A stretch of 64,000 nt of DNA, from contig NZ_SLWO01000006.1 in the NCBI RefSeq assembly GCF_004340665.1, positions 296,204-360,203 on the forward strand, given 5' to 3'. The position numbers and the translations under genes were made by a program. Shown here piece by piece: positions 1 through 8,251 of the stretch. Source of the stretch: Pedobacter psychrotolerans (lineage in GTDB: Bacteria; Bacteroidota; Bacteroidia; Sphingobacteriales; Sphingobacteriaceae). The first letter of the stretch is position 1. Every line of letters begins with the position of its first letter. Below the pieces are notes generated by a model, which searched no databases, was not told the DNA's origin, and saw only the letters and a list, made by a program, of their open reading frames with translations.

Positions 1-2259
1 TTACGTAATCCTGTTGTAGAGAAAATCCTTAATCAGGTAGTTAATGTAGTAAATACTTTAATTGAAACGAACAGTGAAAAAGATGCAGATGGCAAAATCA
101 TTAAATACTTCAAATTTGATGAAATAAGAATTGAGCTGGCCAGAGATTTAAAGAAAAATGCAAAAGAGCGGGCAGAAATGACCACAAATATCAATTCGGC
201 AAAAATTGCTCACGAGAAAATTTTTAAACTATTACAAACAGAATTTGGCGTAAAAAACCCAACTAGAAATGATATTATTCGATATAAGCTTTATGAAGAA
301 TTAAAAAATAATGGGTATAAAGATCTATATACAAATACATATATCGCAAGAGAGATATTATTTAGCAAACAAGTGGACATTGAACATATTATTCCCCAAT
401 CTAAAGTATTTGATGATAGTTTTTCTAACAAAACTGTTGTATTTAGAAAAGACAATTTAGATAAAGGGAATAAAACAGCATACGATTATATCGACAGCAA
501 ATTCGGCAAAGAAAAACTAACTGATTTTGAACAGAGAATAGAATTTCTTTTTGAGCAAGGAAAAAAAAATAAAGAAGAAGGAATTTCTAAAGCAAAATAT
601 CAAAAACTATTAAAACAAGAAGCCGAAATTGGTGACGGATTTATTGAACGTGATTTAAGAGATAGCCAGTACATTGCAAAGAAAGCAAGAAACATGCTTT
701 ATGAAATTTGTAGAATTGTTACGCCTACAACCGGAAGTATAACTGATAAACTTCGATCAGACTGGGATTTAATCAATATTATGCAAGAACTCAATTTCGA
801 TAAATTTAAGAAATTGGGTTTAACTGAACAGGTTGAAAAAAAAGATGGCAGTTTTAAAGAACGTATTATTGATTGGAGTAAACGCAACGACCATCGGCAC
901 CATGCCATGGATGCCTTAACTATTGCTTTTACGAAACAAAGCCACATTCAATACCTCAATTTTTTAAATGCCAGAAAAAACGAAAATCACAAAGAACATA
1001 ACGCCATTATTGGTATTGAGGGAAAAGAAACTACTTGGAAATACGATGATGATGGAAACAAGAAACGCATATTTAAGTTACCACTATCCAATTTTAGAGA
1101 AGAAGCCAAAAAGCATTTAGAAAACATATTAGTTTCTCACAAGGCAAAAAACAAGGTTGTTACCAAAAACAAGAATAAAACTAAATCTGCCAAAGGCGAA
1201 AAAACAAAAATTGAATTAACACCAAGAGGGCAACTACATAAAGAAACGGTTTATGGAAAGTATCAATACTACGTTAGCAAAGAAGAGAAAATAGGAATTA
1301 AATTTGATCAGAACACAATCAACAAAATATCTAACCCAAATTATAAAAAGCTTCTATTACAGCGTTTAGCAGAATATGGTAACGATCCTAAAAAGGCATT
1401 TACGGGGAAAAATGTTTTAAGTAAAAATCCAATTTATTTAAATGATGCTAAAACCGAAATCTTACCAGAAACAGTAAAACTAATCTGGTTAAAGGATGAT
1501 TACTCAATAAGAAAAGACATCACACCTGATAATTTTAAGGACACTAAAGTTGTTGATAAAATTTTAGATGAGGGTGTAAAGCGCATTTTAAAAGAGAGAT
1601 TAGCAGAATACAATAACAATCCGAAAGAAGCTTTTTCTGATTTAGATAAAAATCCAATTTGGCTGAATAAGGAAAAGAGCATTTCGATTAAAAAGGTTAA
1701 GATTAGTGGCGTTAACAATGTAGAAGCTTTACATTATAAAAAAGATCATTTAGGTAATAGGATTTTAGATGAAAATGAAAAACCGATTCTAGTAGATTTT
1801 GTGAGTACTGGAAATAACCATCATGTAGCGATTTATAAAGACGAAAAAGGAAACTTACAAGAAAGAGTGGTTTCTCTATTTGAAGCTATTCAGTTGGTAA
1901 ATGCTGGAGAACCTATAATAACTAAAGATTATAACCAAGGTTTAGGATGGCAATTTTTATTTACTATGAAACAAAATGAATACTTTATTTTCCCTAATGA
2001 ACAAACTGGTTTTGATCCTAAAAGTATTGATTTATTAGATCCTAAAAACAATAAGGAAATTAGCCCTAACCTATTTAGAGTACAGAAAATTGCGGCAAAA
2101 AATTATTTTTTCAGACATCATTTAGAGACTACAGTTGAAGAAAGGAAAGAGTTAAAAGATACAACCTACAAACCCCAATTAGGATTAAATGCCATTTCAA
2201 AAATTATTAAGGTTCGCATAAACCATATTGGCCAGATTGTTAAAATAGGAGAATATTAA
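1..2259 (+). CDS. cas9: Cas9 nuclease, type II-C, 3' part (5' end outside window)
   Basis: This is the RNA-guided DNA endonuclease of a type II CRISPR system. The frame is open from base 1, so the start lies upstream; about 752 residues are present. The RuvC-II segment (ELARD) is near bases 133-147. The HNH domain has DIEHI with its catalytic His codon at 385-387, followed by conserved Asn residues. The RuvC-III motif (HHAMDA) is near 895-915. The rest should be the PAM-interacting C-terminal region. The bridge helix, RuvC-I and most of the recognition lobe are missing from the window. No csn2 or cas4 follows, which fits subtype II-C. An internal ATG at 178 is not the real start. Confidence 0.95.
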   Translation, partial: LRNPVVEKILNQVVNVVNTLIETNSEKDADGKIIKYFKFDEIRIELARDLKKNAKERAEMTTNINSAKIAHEKIFKLLQTEFGVKNPTRNDIIRYKLYEELKNNGYKDLYTNTYIAREILFSKQVDIEHIIPQSKVFDDSFSNKTVVFRKDNLDKGNKTAYDYIDSKFGKEKLTDFEQRIEFLFEQGKKNKEEGISKAKYQKLLKQEAEIGDGFIERDLRDSQYIAKKARNMLYEICRIVTPTTGSITDKLRSDWDLINIMQELNFDKFKKLGLTEQVEKKDGSFKERIIDWSKRNDHRHHAMDALTIAFTKQSHIQYLNFLNARKNENHKEHNAIIGIEGKETTWKYDDDGNKKRIFKLPLSNFREEAKKHLENILVSHKAKNKVVTKNKNKTKSAKGEKTKIELTPRGQLHKETVYGKYQYYVSKEEKIGIKFDQNTINKISNPNYKKLLLQRLAEYGNDPKKAFTGKNVLSKNPIYLNDAKTEILPETVKLIWLKDDYSIRKDITPDNFKDTKVVDKILDEGVKRILKERLAEYNNNPKEAFSDLDKNPIWLNKEKSISIKKVKISGVNNVEALHYKKDHLGNRILDENEKPILVDFVSTGNNHHVAIYKDEKGNLQERVVSLFEAIQLVNAGEPIITKDYNQGLGWQFLFTMKQNEYFIFPNEQTGFDPKSIDLLDPKNNKEISPNLFRVQKIAAKNYFFRHHLETTVEERKELKDTTYKPQLGLNAISKIIKVRINHIGQIVKIGEY

Positions 2260-2498
2260 TCATTAAACACATCAGAACATAATTAAAATATAAATAGCAA
2301 ACCACTCCTAAAACTTCTTCCACAGAAAAACCGCGAATTTCGACGAGGGAAGATTTAATCAGAATGGTTGCACCTGGAAACAGGTGTTTCCTATGCTTTT
2401 GAATGCGCTCGGTTCTTCGCGGTACCATCTGTCGTATGCTTAAGCGAAGGGCCACCTTTTTCTGGGTGTTTAATTTAAAACATTAAACCCTAACGCTA
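2260..2498. other. Structured spacer between cas9 and mod
   Basis: These 239 bases separate cas9 from the mod-res-cas1-cas2 block. CCGCGAA (2331-2337) can pair with TTCGCGG (2416-2422) around a long loop. Inside the loop are two mutually exclusive 6-bp hairpins: CACCTG/CAGGTG (2371-2386) and GGAAAC/GTTTCC (2376-2391). No convincing promoter is visible. A minus-strand frame of 71 codons crosses the region but has no recognisable features. It could be a small RNA, a tracrRNA, an attenuator or a dispersed genomic repeat; the sequence alone does not decide. Confidence 0.4.
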
Positions 2499-4148
2499 AT
2501 GCCCTCACTACACTGGATCGGAAAAGAAAAGGTTATCAATCACCATCATGATATACCTTTCAAAGTTTTAAACAAACAATATACCTTCAATGCTGATGAT
2601 GAAAATCATTACAATGAAAGTAAAATCATTCACGGCGACAACCTCGAAGCACTTAAGGCTCTCCTACCTGAATACGAAGGTAAAGTGAAATGCATCTACA
2701 TCGATCCGCCCTATAATACAGGCAAAGATGCTTGGAAATACAACGACAGAGTAGAACATCCTACCATTAAGAAATGGCTTGATCACGTAGTTGGAAAGGA
2801 AGGCGAAGACCTCTCCAGGCACGATAAGTGGCTTTGCATGATGTACCCCAGAATTAAGCTTTTACAAAAACTCTTGTCGAAGGATGGAGTAATATATATT
2901 TCAATAGACGATCATGAAGTATTCAACCTTAAATTAATCCTCAATGAAATTTTTGGATTAAATAATTTTATTGGAAATATTATTTGGGAAACTGCTACAG
3001 ACCACAACCCAAGGCAGATTTCAGTTGAACATGAATACGTACTTTGCTACGCTAAAAATAAAACACTTCAAAAGGAATGGTTCACAAAATCACAGGCTGC
3101 CGAAACTATCCAGTCGAAATACGATGACTTAAAAGTAAAATATTTATCTGATACCATTAAAATTCAAGCTGAACTTAGAAAATGGATTAAATCAAATAAG
3201 TCGAAGTTAAATCTAGTCGAACATTATGATAATGTTGATCAGAAGGGGGTTTTCCATGATGCAGATGTAGCTAACACAAAATTTGGAGGTTATGCTTATG
3301 AGATTTTACATCCTACTACAGGCAAACCTTGCAAAATCCCAGAAAAAGGATTTAGGTTTCCTGAAGAAACCATGAAATCATTAATAGCAAATGATGACAT
3401 TATGTTTGGCGATGATGAAAATACATTAATCAAACCAAAAAAAAGGATAGAAAATGTTAAGGATAGATTGAGAAGCGTAGTTTATGAGGATGGAAGAGCA
3501 TCCACAAAAGATCTGGAATCGATGTTTCAAAAGGAAATATTTAAAAATCCTAAGTCGGAAACCGTAGTTAGAAGATTAATTAGTTTCTGTACCGATTCCA
3601 ACTCCATCATCCTCGATAGCTTCGCTGGTAGTGGAACAACTGCACACGCCGTGCTCAACCTCAATCAACAAGATGGAGGAAACCGCAAATTCATTCTCAT
3701 AGAAATGGAAAAGTATGCAGAAAGTATCACTGCAGAAAGGGTTAAAAGAGTAATTAATGGTTATGCGAATAAAACCGGAACTGGAGGTTCTTTTTCTTAC
3801 TACAGCCTGGGCGAATCACTATTTACTGGCGAAAATAACGAATACCTTAACGAAGCCGTTGGCATAGATAAAATAAGAAATTACGTTTGGTATAGCGAAA
3901 CCAGAAGTCCTTTATTGAACGACATCCATATCGACCATCCCTTTCTTGGAAAGCATCAGGGTACAGCCTATTACCTCCTTTACCACGCAAAAGAATTTTC
4001 TTCGCTGGATTATCAAACACTGGAAACCATAAATATTCAGGCTGATCAATATATCATTTACGCAGATAACTGCCTGCTATCAAAAGAATTCTTGCTTAAT
4101 CATCATATCATTTTCAAAAAAATACCAAGAGACATTAGCCGCTTTTAA
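2499..4148 (+). CDS. mod: Type III restriction-modification DNA methyltransferase (Mod)
   Basis: This is a predicted adenine-N6 DNA methyltransferase, the modification and target-recognition subunit of a type III R-M system. It has 549 residues. The catalytic motif DPPYNTG is at residues 69-75 and the AdoMet-binding motif FAGSGT at 375-380; motif IV before motif I is the beta-class order seen in type III Mod proteins. The middle (about 160-350) should hold target recognition. The gene ends two bases before res, so the two are surely co-expressed. It stands between cas9 and cas1, an unusual place. Both key motifs are intact, so an active enzyme is likely; the recognition site cannot be read from the sequence. 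Confidence 0.92.
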   Translation: MPSLHWIGKEKVINHHHDIPFKVLNKQYTFNADDENHYNESKIIHGDNLEALKALLPEYEGKVKCIYIDPPYNTGKDAWKYNDRVEHPTIKKWLDHVVGKEGEDLSRHDKWLCMMYPRIKLLQKLLSKDGVIYISIDDHEVFNLKLILNEIFGLNNFIGNIIWETATDHNPRQISVEHEYVLCYAKNKTLQKEWFTKSQAAETIQSKYDDLKVKYLSDTIKIQAELRKWIKSNKSKLNLVEHYDNVDQKGVFHDADVANTKFGGYAYEILHPTTGKPCKIPEKGFRFPEETMKSLIANDDIMFGDDENTLIKPKKRIENVKDRLRSVVYEDGRASTKDLESMFQKEIFKNPKSETVVRRLISFCTDSNSIILDSFAGSGTTAHAVLNLNQQDGGNRKFILIEMEKYAESITAERVKRVINGYANKTGTGGSFSYYSLGESLFTGENNEYLNEAVGIDKIRNYVWYSETRSPLLNDIHIDHPFLGKHQGTAYYLLYHAKEFSSLDYQTLETINIQADQYIIYADNCLLSKEFLLNHHIIFKKIPRDISRF

Positions 4149-4150
4149 TT

Positions 4151-6766
4151 ATGGAACTGAAAAACTATCAAAGTAAGGTTATTCAAGATTTGGAAACTTA
4201 TTTAAATTACATCAAGCAATATAAAAAAACGGATCAATCGTTCAACCAGTTCTGGGAAGATCGGATTGGTAGCTACAACGCCTTAACTGGCGAAGGTATG
4301 CAGCCTTACAAAAATACTATTCCAAATGCAGCAAATGTGTGTATAAAAGTTCCAACGGCTGGTGGCAAAACTTTTATTGCCTGTAATGCACTTCATACTG
4401 TTTTTAGCGCTTATCCATTAAGCATGCCAAAAGTGGTAGTCTGGTTGGTTCCGTGGAGTAATCTGCTCGATCAAACCGTAGCTGCGCTTAGCAGTCCAGA
4501 CCACCCTTACCGACAAAAACTGAACAGTCTTTTTAACCACCGGGTAGAAATTTATCAGAAGAAAGATTTGCTACAAGGCGCAAACTTCAACCCATCAATT
4601 GTACAAAAACAGCTTTCTATTTTTGTAATGAGTTTCGCCAGTTTAAGGGCAAAAAATAAAGAAGATCGAAAAGTTTACCAGGAAAATGGACAACTGGCTT
4701 CATTTGCTTCTTTTTTCAAGAGTAGTCATCATTTTCAGGATGATACCGAAGAAACCTCGCTAATTAATGTCATCAGAAATCTTCAGCCTGTGGTTGTGGT
4801 GGATGAAAGTCATAATGCAGAAAGCGCACTGAGTATAGACATGCTAAGGGCGCTGAATCCATCTTTTGTACTCGACTTAACTGCTACGCCCAAAAATAAC
4901 AGCAACATTATCAGTATGGTGCCGGCAATTGAGCTAAAGAAGGAAAACATGGTAAAATTACCAGTAATCGTTTATAATCATCACGACCGAACAGCGGTGG
5001 TAAACAGTGCATTTCATTTGCAAAGAAGGCTAGAGTTGCTGGCCGTTGAGCAGGAAAAAACTGGCGGAAGATATATTAGGCCTATTGTATTATTTCAGGC
5101 TCAGCCCAACACAGGCGATGAAAATGTAACTTATGAGAAATTAAAAAAACAACTAATTTCAATTGGCATTCCTGAAAATCAAGTCAAAATTAAAACAGCT
5201 ACTATGGATGAATTGAAGGGAATAGACCTCATGTCTAGCACCTGTGAAGTTCGTTTCATCATTACCATTAATGCACTAAAAGAAGGTTGGGACTGTCCTT
5301 TTGCCTACATTTTAGCGTCTCTTGCCGATAAGTCTTCTGCTGTGGATGTCGAGCAGATTCTGGGTAGAGTACTGCGGCAACCTTATGTTCAAAAACATAA
5401 AAATTACCTTTTGAATGTATCTTATGTACTAACGGCATCGGTCAAATTTAATGACACCTTACAAAGTATCGTAAAAGGCTTACAGTCATCAGGCTTTAGC
5501 GATAATGATTATCGTGGTGTCGATATGATGGAGCGTATGGATAATTCGGAGCAGATCATCATCGAAAATAAACAGCTCAATTTAACAGATACTGTAGACA
5601 TTGAAACAGAAATCGACCTTCAAAACCTGAATTTTGATAAAGCATCGGTCATCGAACCCGTTGTCAATCATATTGAAAAGGTCGCTTTTGAACAAAGTGA
5701 AACCATGCAACAACTTATTGCTAGTCAAAAAACACAAATAAATGATGATCATATTTTCGAAGAAATGGGCGAAAAGATTAGACGTTACCGATTAATTGAA
5801 CAGCATAAAAAACACTTAATCGATTTAAAACTACCTAAATTTTACCTGCACACCACACAGAACAGTTTGTTTAGCACTGGAAAAATTAGTTTAAGTCAGG
5901 AACCCTTATTAAATCAGTTTAAGTTAAGCAACGAGGATATTAAGATAGATTTTAACACCACTTCATCCGATTTATATAAAGTAGATCTTGAAGAAGTTGG
6001 AAAAAATGATTTCGATGCCCGCTTTTCTAAAATTGAAGATTTGATGTTTAGAGAACCAGTGGTTGCCTACATCATGTCTAAACCTCCGGAGCGACAAATA
6101 AAAGATATTGTACATCAGCTGATGAAAATTATCGGAGATATGTACCCTATCCCCGATCAGGAAATAAGACTCTATATTGAAAGGGTGCTGTCCTCTCTTA
6201 ATCCAGAACAGTTGCAGGATATTTTAACCCGAAAGGATGATTATTCAAAGAAAATTAAAGCAAGAATAAAACACCATGCAGATGGCTATGCCGAACAACG
6301 ATTTAATGACATGATTAAACTCGGCAAAATAAATACCGAACCTGCATGGACATTTCCCGAACAAACTGTACCTGGTAATGTGGGTGCTTCTATCAGCAAA
6401 TCACTTTATGAACGGGAAGGAACAATGAATGGTTTTGAGACTACTGTAATATCTGCAGTTTCTGCACTGCAGAATATTGTTTTCTGGCATCGCAATTTAA
6501 GTAAAGGAAAAGGTTTTAATATCAATGGTTTTAAATCAAACCACTATCCTGACTTTATTTTATATACCAAATCTGGAAGAATTATCCTGCTGGAAACAAA
6601 AGGCGATGATAGAGATAATTCTGATAGTAGATCTAAATGCAGGTTAGGAAATAAATGGGCAGAATTGGCTGGTGAGAAATTTAACTACTTTATGGTCTTT
6701 GAACAAAACCAAATTGAAGGCGCTTTCAGTATAAATAAATCGATTGAATTGATAAAGGAGCTGTAA
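4151..6766 (+). CDS. res: Type III restriction enzyme, helicase-nuclease subunit (Res)
   Basis: This ATP-dependent subunit translocates and cleaves unmethylated DNA together with Mod. It has 871 residues, within the usual Res range. The superfamily 2 helicase core shows Walker A PTAGGKT (68-74), Walker B DESH (218-221), a TATP-containing motif III, and a helicase-C motif with QILGRVLRQ. The C-terminus has a PD-(D/E)XK nuclease signature: PD at 800-801 and ETK at 815-817. All catalytic motifs are present. Its stop codon is one base before the cas1 ATG, implying one transcript and perhaps translational coupling with the CRISPR adaptation genes. Confidence 0.93.
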   Translation: MELKNYQSKVIQDLETYLNYIKQYKKTDQSFNQFWEDRIGSYNALTGEGMQPYKNTIPNAANVCIKVPTAGGKTFIACNALHTVFSAYPLSMPKVVVWLVPWSNLLDQTVAALSSPDHPYRQKLNSLFNHRVEIYQKKDLLQGANFNPSIVQKQLSIFVMSFASLRAKNKEDRKVYQENGQLASFASFFKSSHHFQDDTEETSLINVIRNLQPVVVVDESHNAESALSIDMLRALNPSFVLDLTATPKNNSNIISMVPAIELKKENMVKLPVIVYNHHDRTAVVNSAFHLQRRLELLAVEQEKTGGRYIRPIVLFQAQPNTGDENVTYEKLKKQLISIGIPENQVKIKTATMDELKGIDLMSSTCEVRFIITINALKEGWDCPFAYILASLADKSSAVDVEQILGRVLRQPYVQKHKNYLLNVSYVLTASVKFNDTLQSIVKGLQSSGFSDNDYRGVDMMERMDNSEQIIIENKQLNLTDTVDIETEIDLQNLNFDKASVIEPVVNHIEKVAFEQSETMQQLIASQKTQINDDHIFEEMGEKIRRYRLIEQHKKHLIDLKLPKFYLHTTQNSLFSTGKISLSQEPLLNQFKLSNEDIKIDFNTTSSDLYKVDLEEVGKNDFDARFSKIEDLMFREPVVAYIMSKPPERQIKDIVHQLMKIIGDMYPIPDQEIRLYIERVLSSLNPEQLQDILTRKDDYSKKIKARIKHHADGYAEQRFNDMIKLGKINTEPAWTFPEQTVPGNVGASISKSLYEREGTMNGFETTVISAVSALQNIVFWHRNLSKGKGFNINGFKSNHYPDFILYTKSGRIILLETKGDDRDNSDSRSKCRLGNKWAELAGEKFNYFMVFEQNQIEGAFSINKSIELIKEL

Positions 6767-6767
6767 A

Positions 6768-7796
6768 ATGATTAAAAGAACACTCCACTTCTCAAATCCG
6801 GCATACTTAAGTTTACAGAAAAACCAGCTGGCCATTGATTTACCACATTTAAAATCGCTGGGAGAAAAAGAATCAAAGAAGTCGATTCCGATAGAAGACA
6901 TTGGAATTATCATTTTAGATCATCAGCAAATCACCATTACGCATGGATGTATTGCAGCATTATTGGATAATAACGCTGCAATTATCACCTGTAATCAAAG
7001 CCGACTTCCAACAGGCATGATGCTGCCAATAGATGGCCATAATACACAAAGTGAACGTTTTCGCTACCAGATAGATGCTTCACAACCCTTGAAAAAACAA
7101 TTGTGGCAACAAACCACGCAAGCTAAAATTTTGAATCAGGCTGCTATACTTTTCAACCGAGGTATTGCCTGCGACAATATGGTACATTGGGCCAAATCTG
7201 TTCGTTCTGGAGATCCTGACAATTATGAAGGCAGGGCCGCAGCCTATTACTGGAAAAATGTATTTCCAAAAAAGTTAGATTTCTTTCGTGGCCGGGAGGG
7301 CGATCCACCCAATAATCTGCTTAATTACGGCTATGCCATTTTAAGGGCCATTGTTGCTCGTGGATTGGTTTGTTCTGGTCTGCTCCCTACCCTCGGCATT
7401 CATCATCGAAACAAATACAATGCTTACTGTCTAGCCGATGACATTATGGAGCCCTACCGACCTTATGTTGATGAAATTGTATTGGGCATGATAGATCGTG
7501 GCGAAAACTTCTTGGAGTTGGGAAGTTCTATCAAAACACAACTTTTAGGCATCGCTACTGTTGATGTACATTTCGATAAAAATAGAAGTCCGCTAATGGT
7601 TGGCCTACAAAGCACTACTTCATCTTTAGCCAAATGTTATGAAGGAACGATTCGAAGAATTAATTATCCAATGATGAAAAGTTTTGAGACAAAGAGAACA
7701 TTTAATTACAGGGAGGAAGAAATCCCGGAGTCTATCACTATAAATGAAATTACAGAATCTGGATACCAAAAACCTGATGACGAATTACCTTTTTAA
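6768..7796 (+). CDS. cas1: CRISPR-associated endonuclease Cas1
   Basis: Cas1 is the integrase that, with Cas2, inserts new spacers into the array. It has 342 residues with the type II style fold. Likely metal ligands are E154 (in YEGRAA), H212 or H213 (in GIHHRNKYN) and D225 (in LADDIMEPYRP). A tail of some 40 residues beyond the usual length of about 300 is rich in charged residues. The start follows the res stop by one base, while the stop is three bases before the cas2 ATG, so res, cas1 and cas2 form a compact block. Confidence 0.95.
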   Translation: MIKRTLHFSNPAYLSLQKNQLAIDLPHLKSLGEKESKKSIPIEDIGIIILDHQQITITHGCIAALLDNNAAIITCNQSRLPTGMMLPIDGHNTQSERFRYQIDASQPLKKQLWQQTTQAKILNQAAILFNRGIACDNMVHWAKSVRSGDPDNYEGRAAAYYWKNVFPKKLDFFRGREGDPPNNLLNYGYAILRAIVARGLVCSGLLPTLGIHHRNKYNAYCLADDIMEPYRPYVDEIVLGMIDRGENFLELGSSIKTQLLGIATVDVHFDKNRSPLMVGLQSTTSSLAKCYEGTIRRINYPMMKSFETKRTFNYREEEIPESITINEITESGYQKPDDELPF

Positions 7797-7799
7797 TTG

Positions 7800-8129
7800 A
7801 TGCGTTTAAATGAATATCGAATTTTGTGGATATTAGTTTTTTTCGATTTACCTACCGAAACCAAAAAAGAACGTAGCGTAGCCAGCAGATTTCGCCAGGA
7901 TATTATGCGTGATGGATTTGCTATGTTTCAGTTTTCGATTTATTTGAGGCATTGTAATAGTAGAGAAAATGCTGATGTACATATTAAAAGAGTTAAAAAA
8001 TTACTTCCAGAAAAAGGCCACGTTGGTATAATGACGGTTACCGATAAACAATTTGGCATGATGGAATTATTTTATGGAAAGAAAGAAAAAGAGTTACCTG
8101 ATACCCCACAACAGCTCGAATTATTTTAA
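7800..8129 (+). CDS. cas2: CRISPR-associated protein Cas2
   Basis: Cas2 is the structural partner of Cas1 in spacer acquisition. The N-terminus shows the ferredoxin-like beta strand with a conserved acidic residue (WILVFFDLPTETKKER), typical of type II Cas2, followed by RFRQDIMRDGFAMFQFSIYLRH. I chose the ATG at 7800 (109 residues) over the in-frame TTG at 7797, because the ATG directly follows the cas1 stop. It is the last gene before the terminator and array. Confidence 0.95.
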   Translation: MRLNEYRILWILVFFDLPTETKKERSVASRFRQDIMRDGFAMFQFSIYLRHCNSRENADVHIKRVKKLLPEKGHVGIMTVTDKQFGMMELFYGKKEKELPDTPQQLELF

Positions 8130-8165
8130 AAATAACAATTTAGGATAATAGAAATACTTAGAATA

Positions 8166-8198
8166 AAAATCCTGATGCAATTACATCAGGATTTTTTT
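8166..8198. terminator. Bidirectional hairpin terminator between cas2 and the array
   Basis: A 12-bp perfect stem (AAAATCCTGATG / CATCAGGATTTT) with a 6-base loop ends in a run of T. It should end the cas transcript. Because the stem starts with A residues it could also work in the minus direction, ending an array transcript running leftwards. Confidence 0.85.
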
Positions 8199-8251
8199 AA
8201 TTCTAATTTTTGAACTAACCTACTGACGGATAGTTAATTGAACTAAGGTAT

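Noticed and set aside
2240..2455. 71-codon minus-strand frame between cas9 and mod
   Set aside because: Runs into the cas9 end, has no recognisable pattern, and overlaps the inverted repeats; better seen as structured or repeated non-coding DNA.
8199..8251. Plus-strand leader promoter before the array
   Set aside because: TTTG and a TA-rich block are present but the -7 element is poor, and other signs favour minus-strand transcription.
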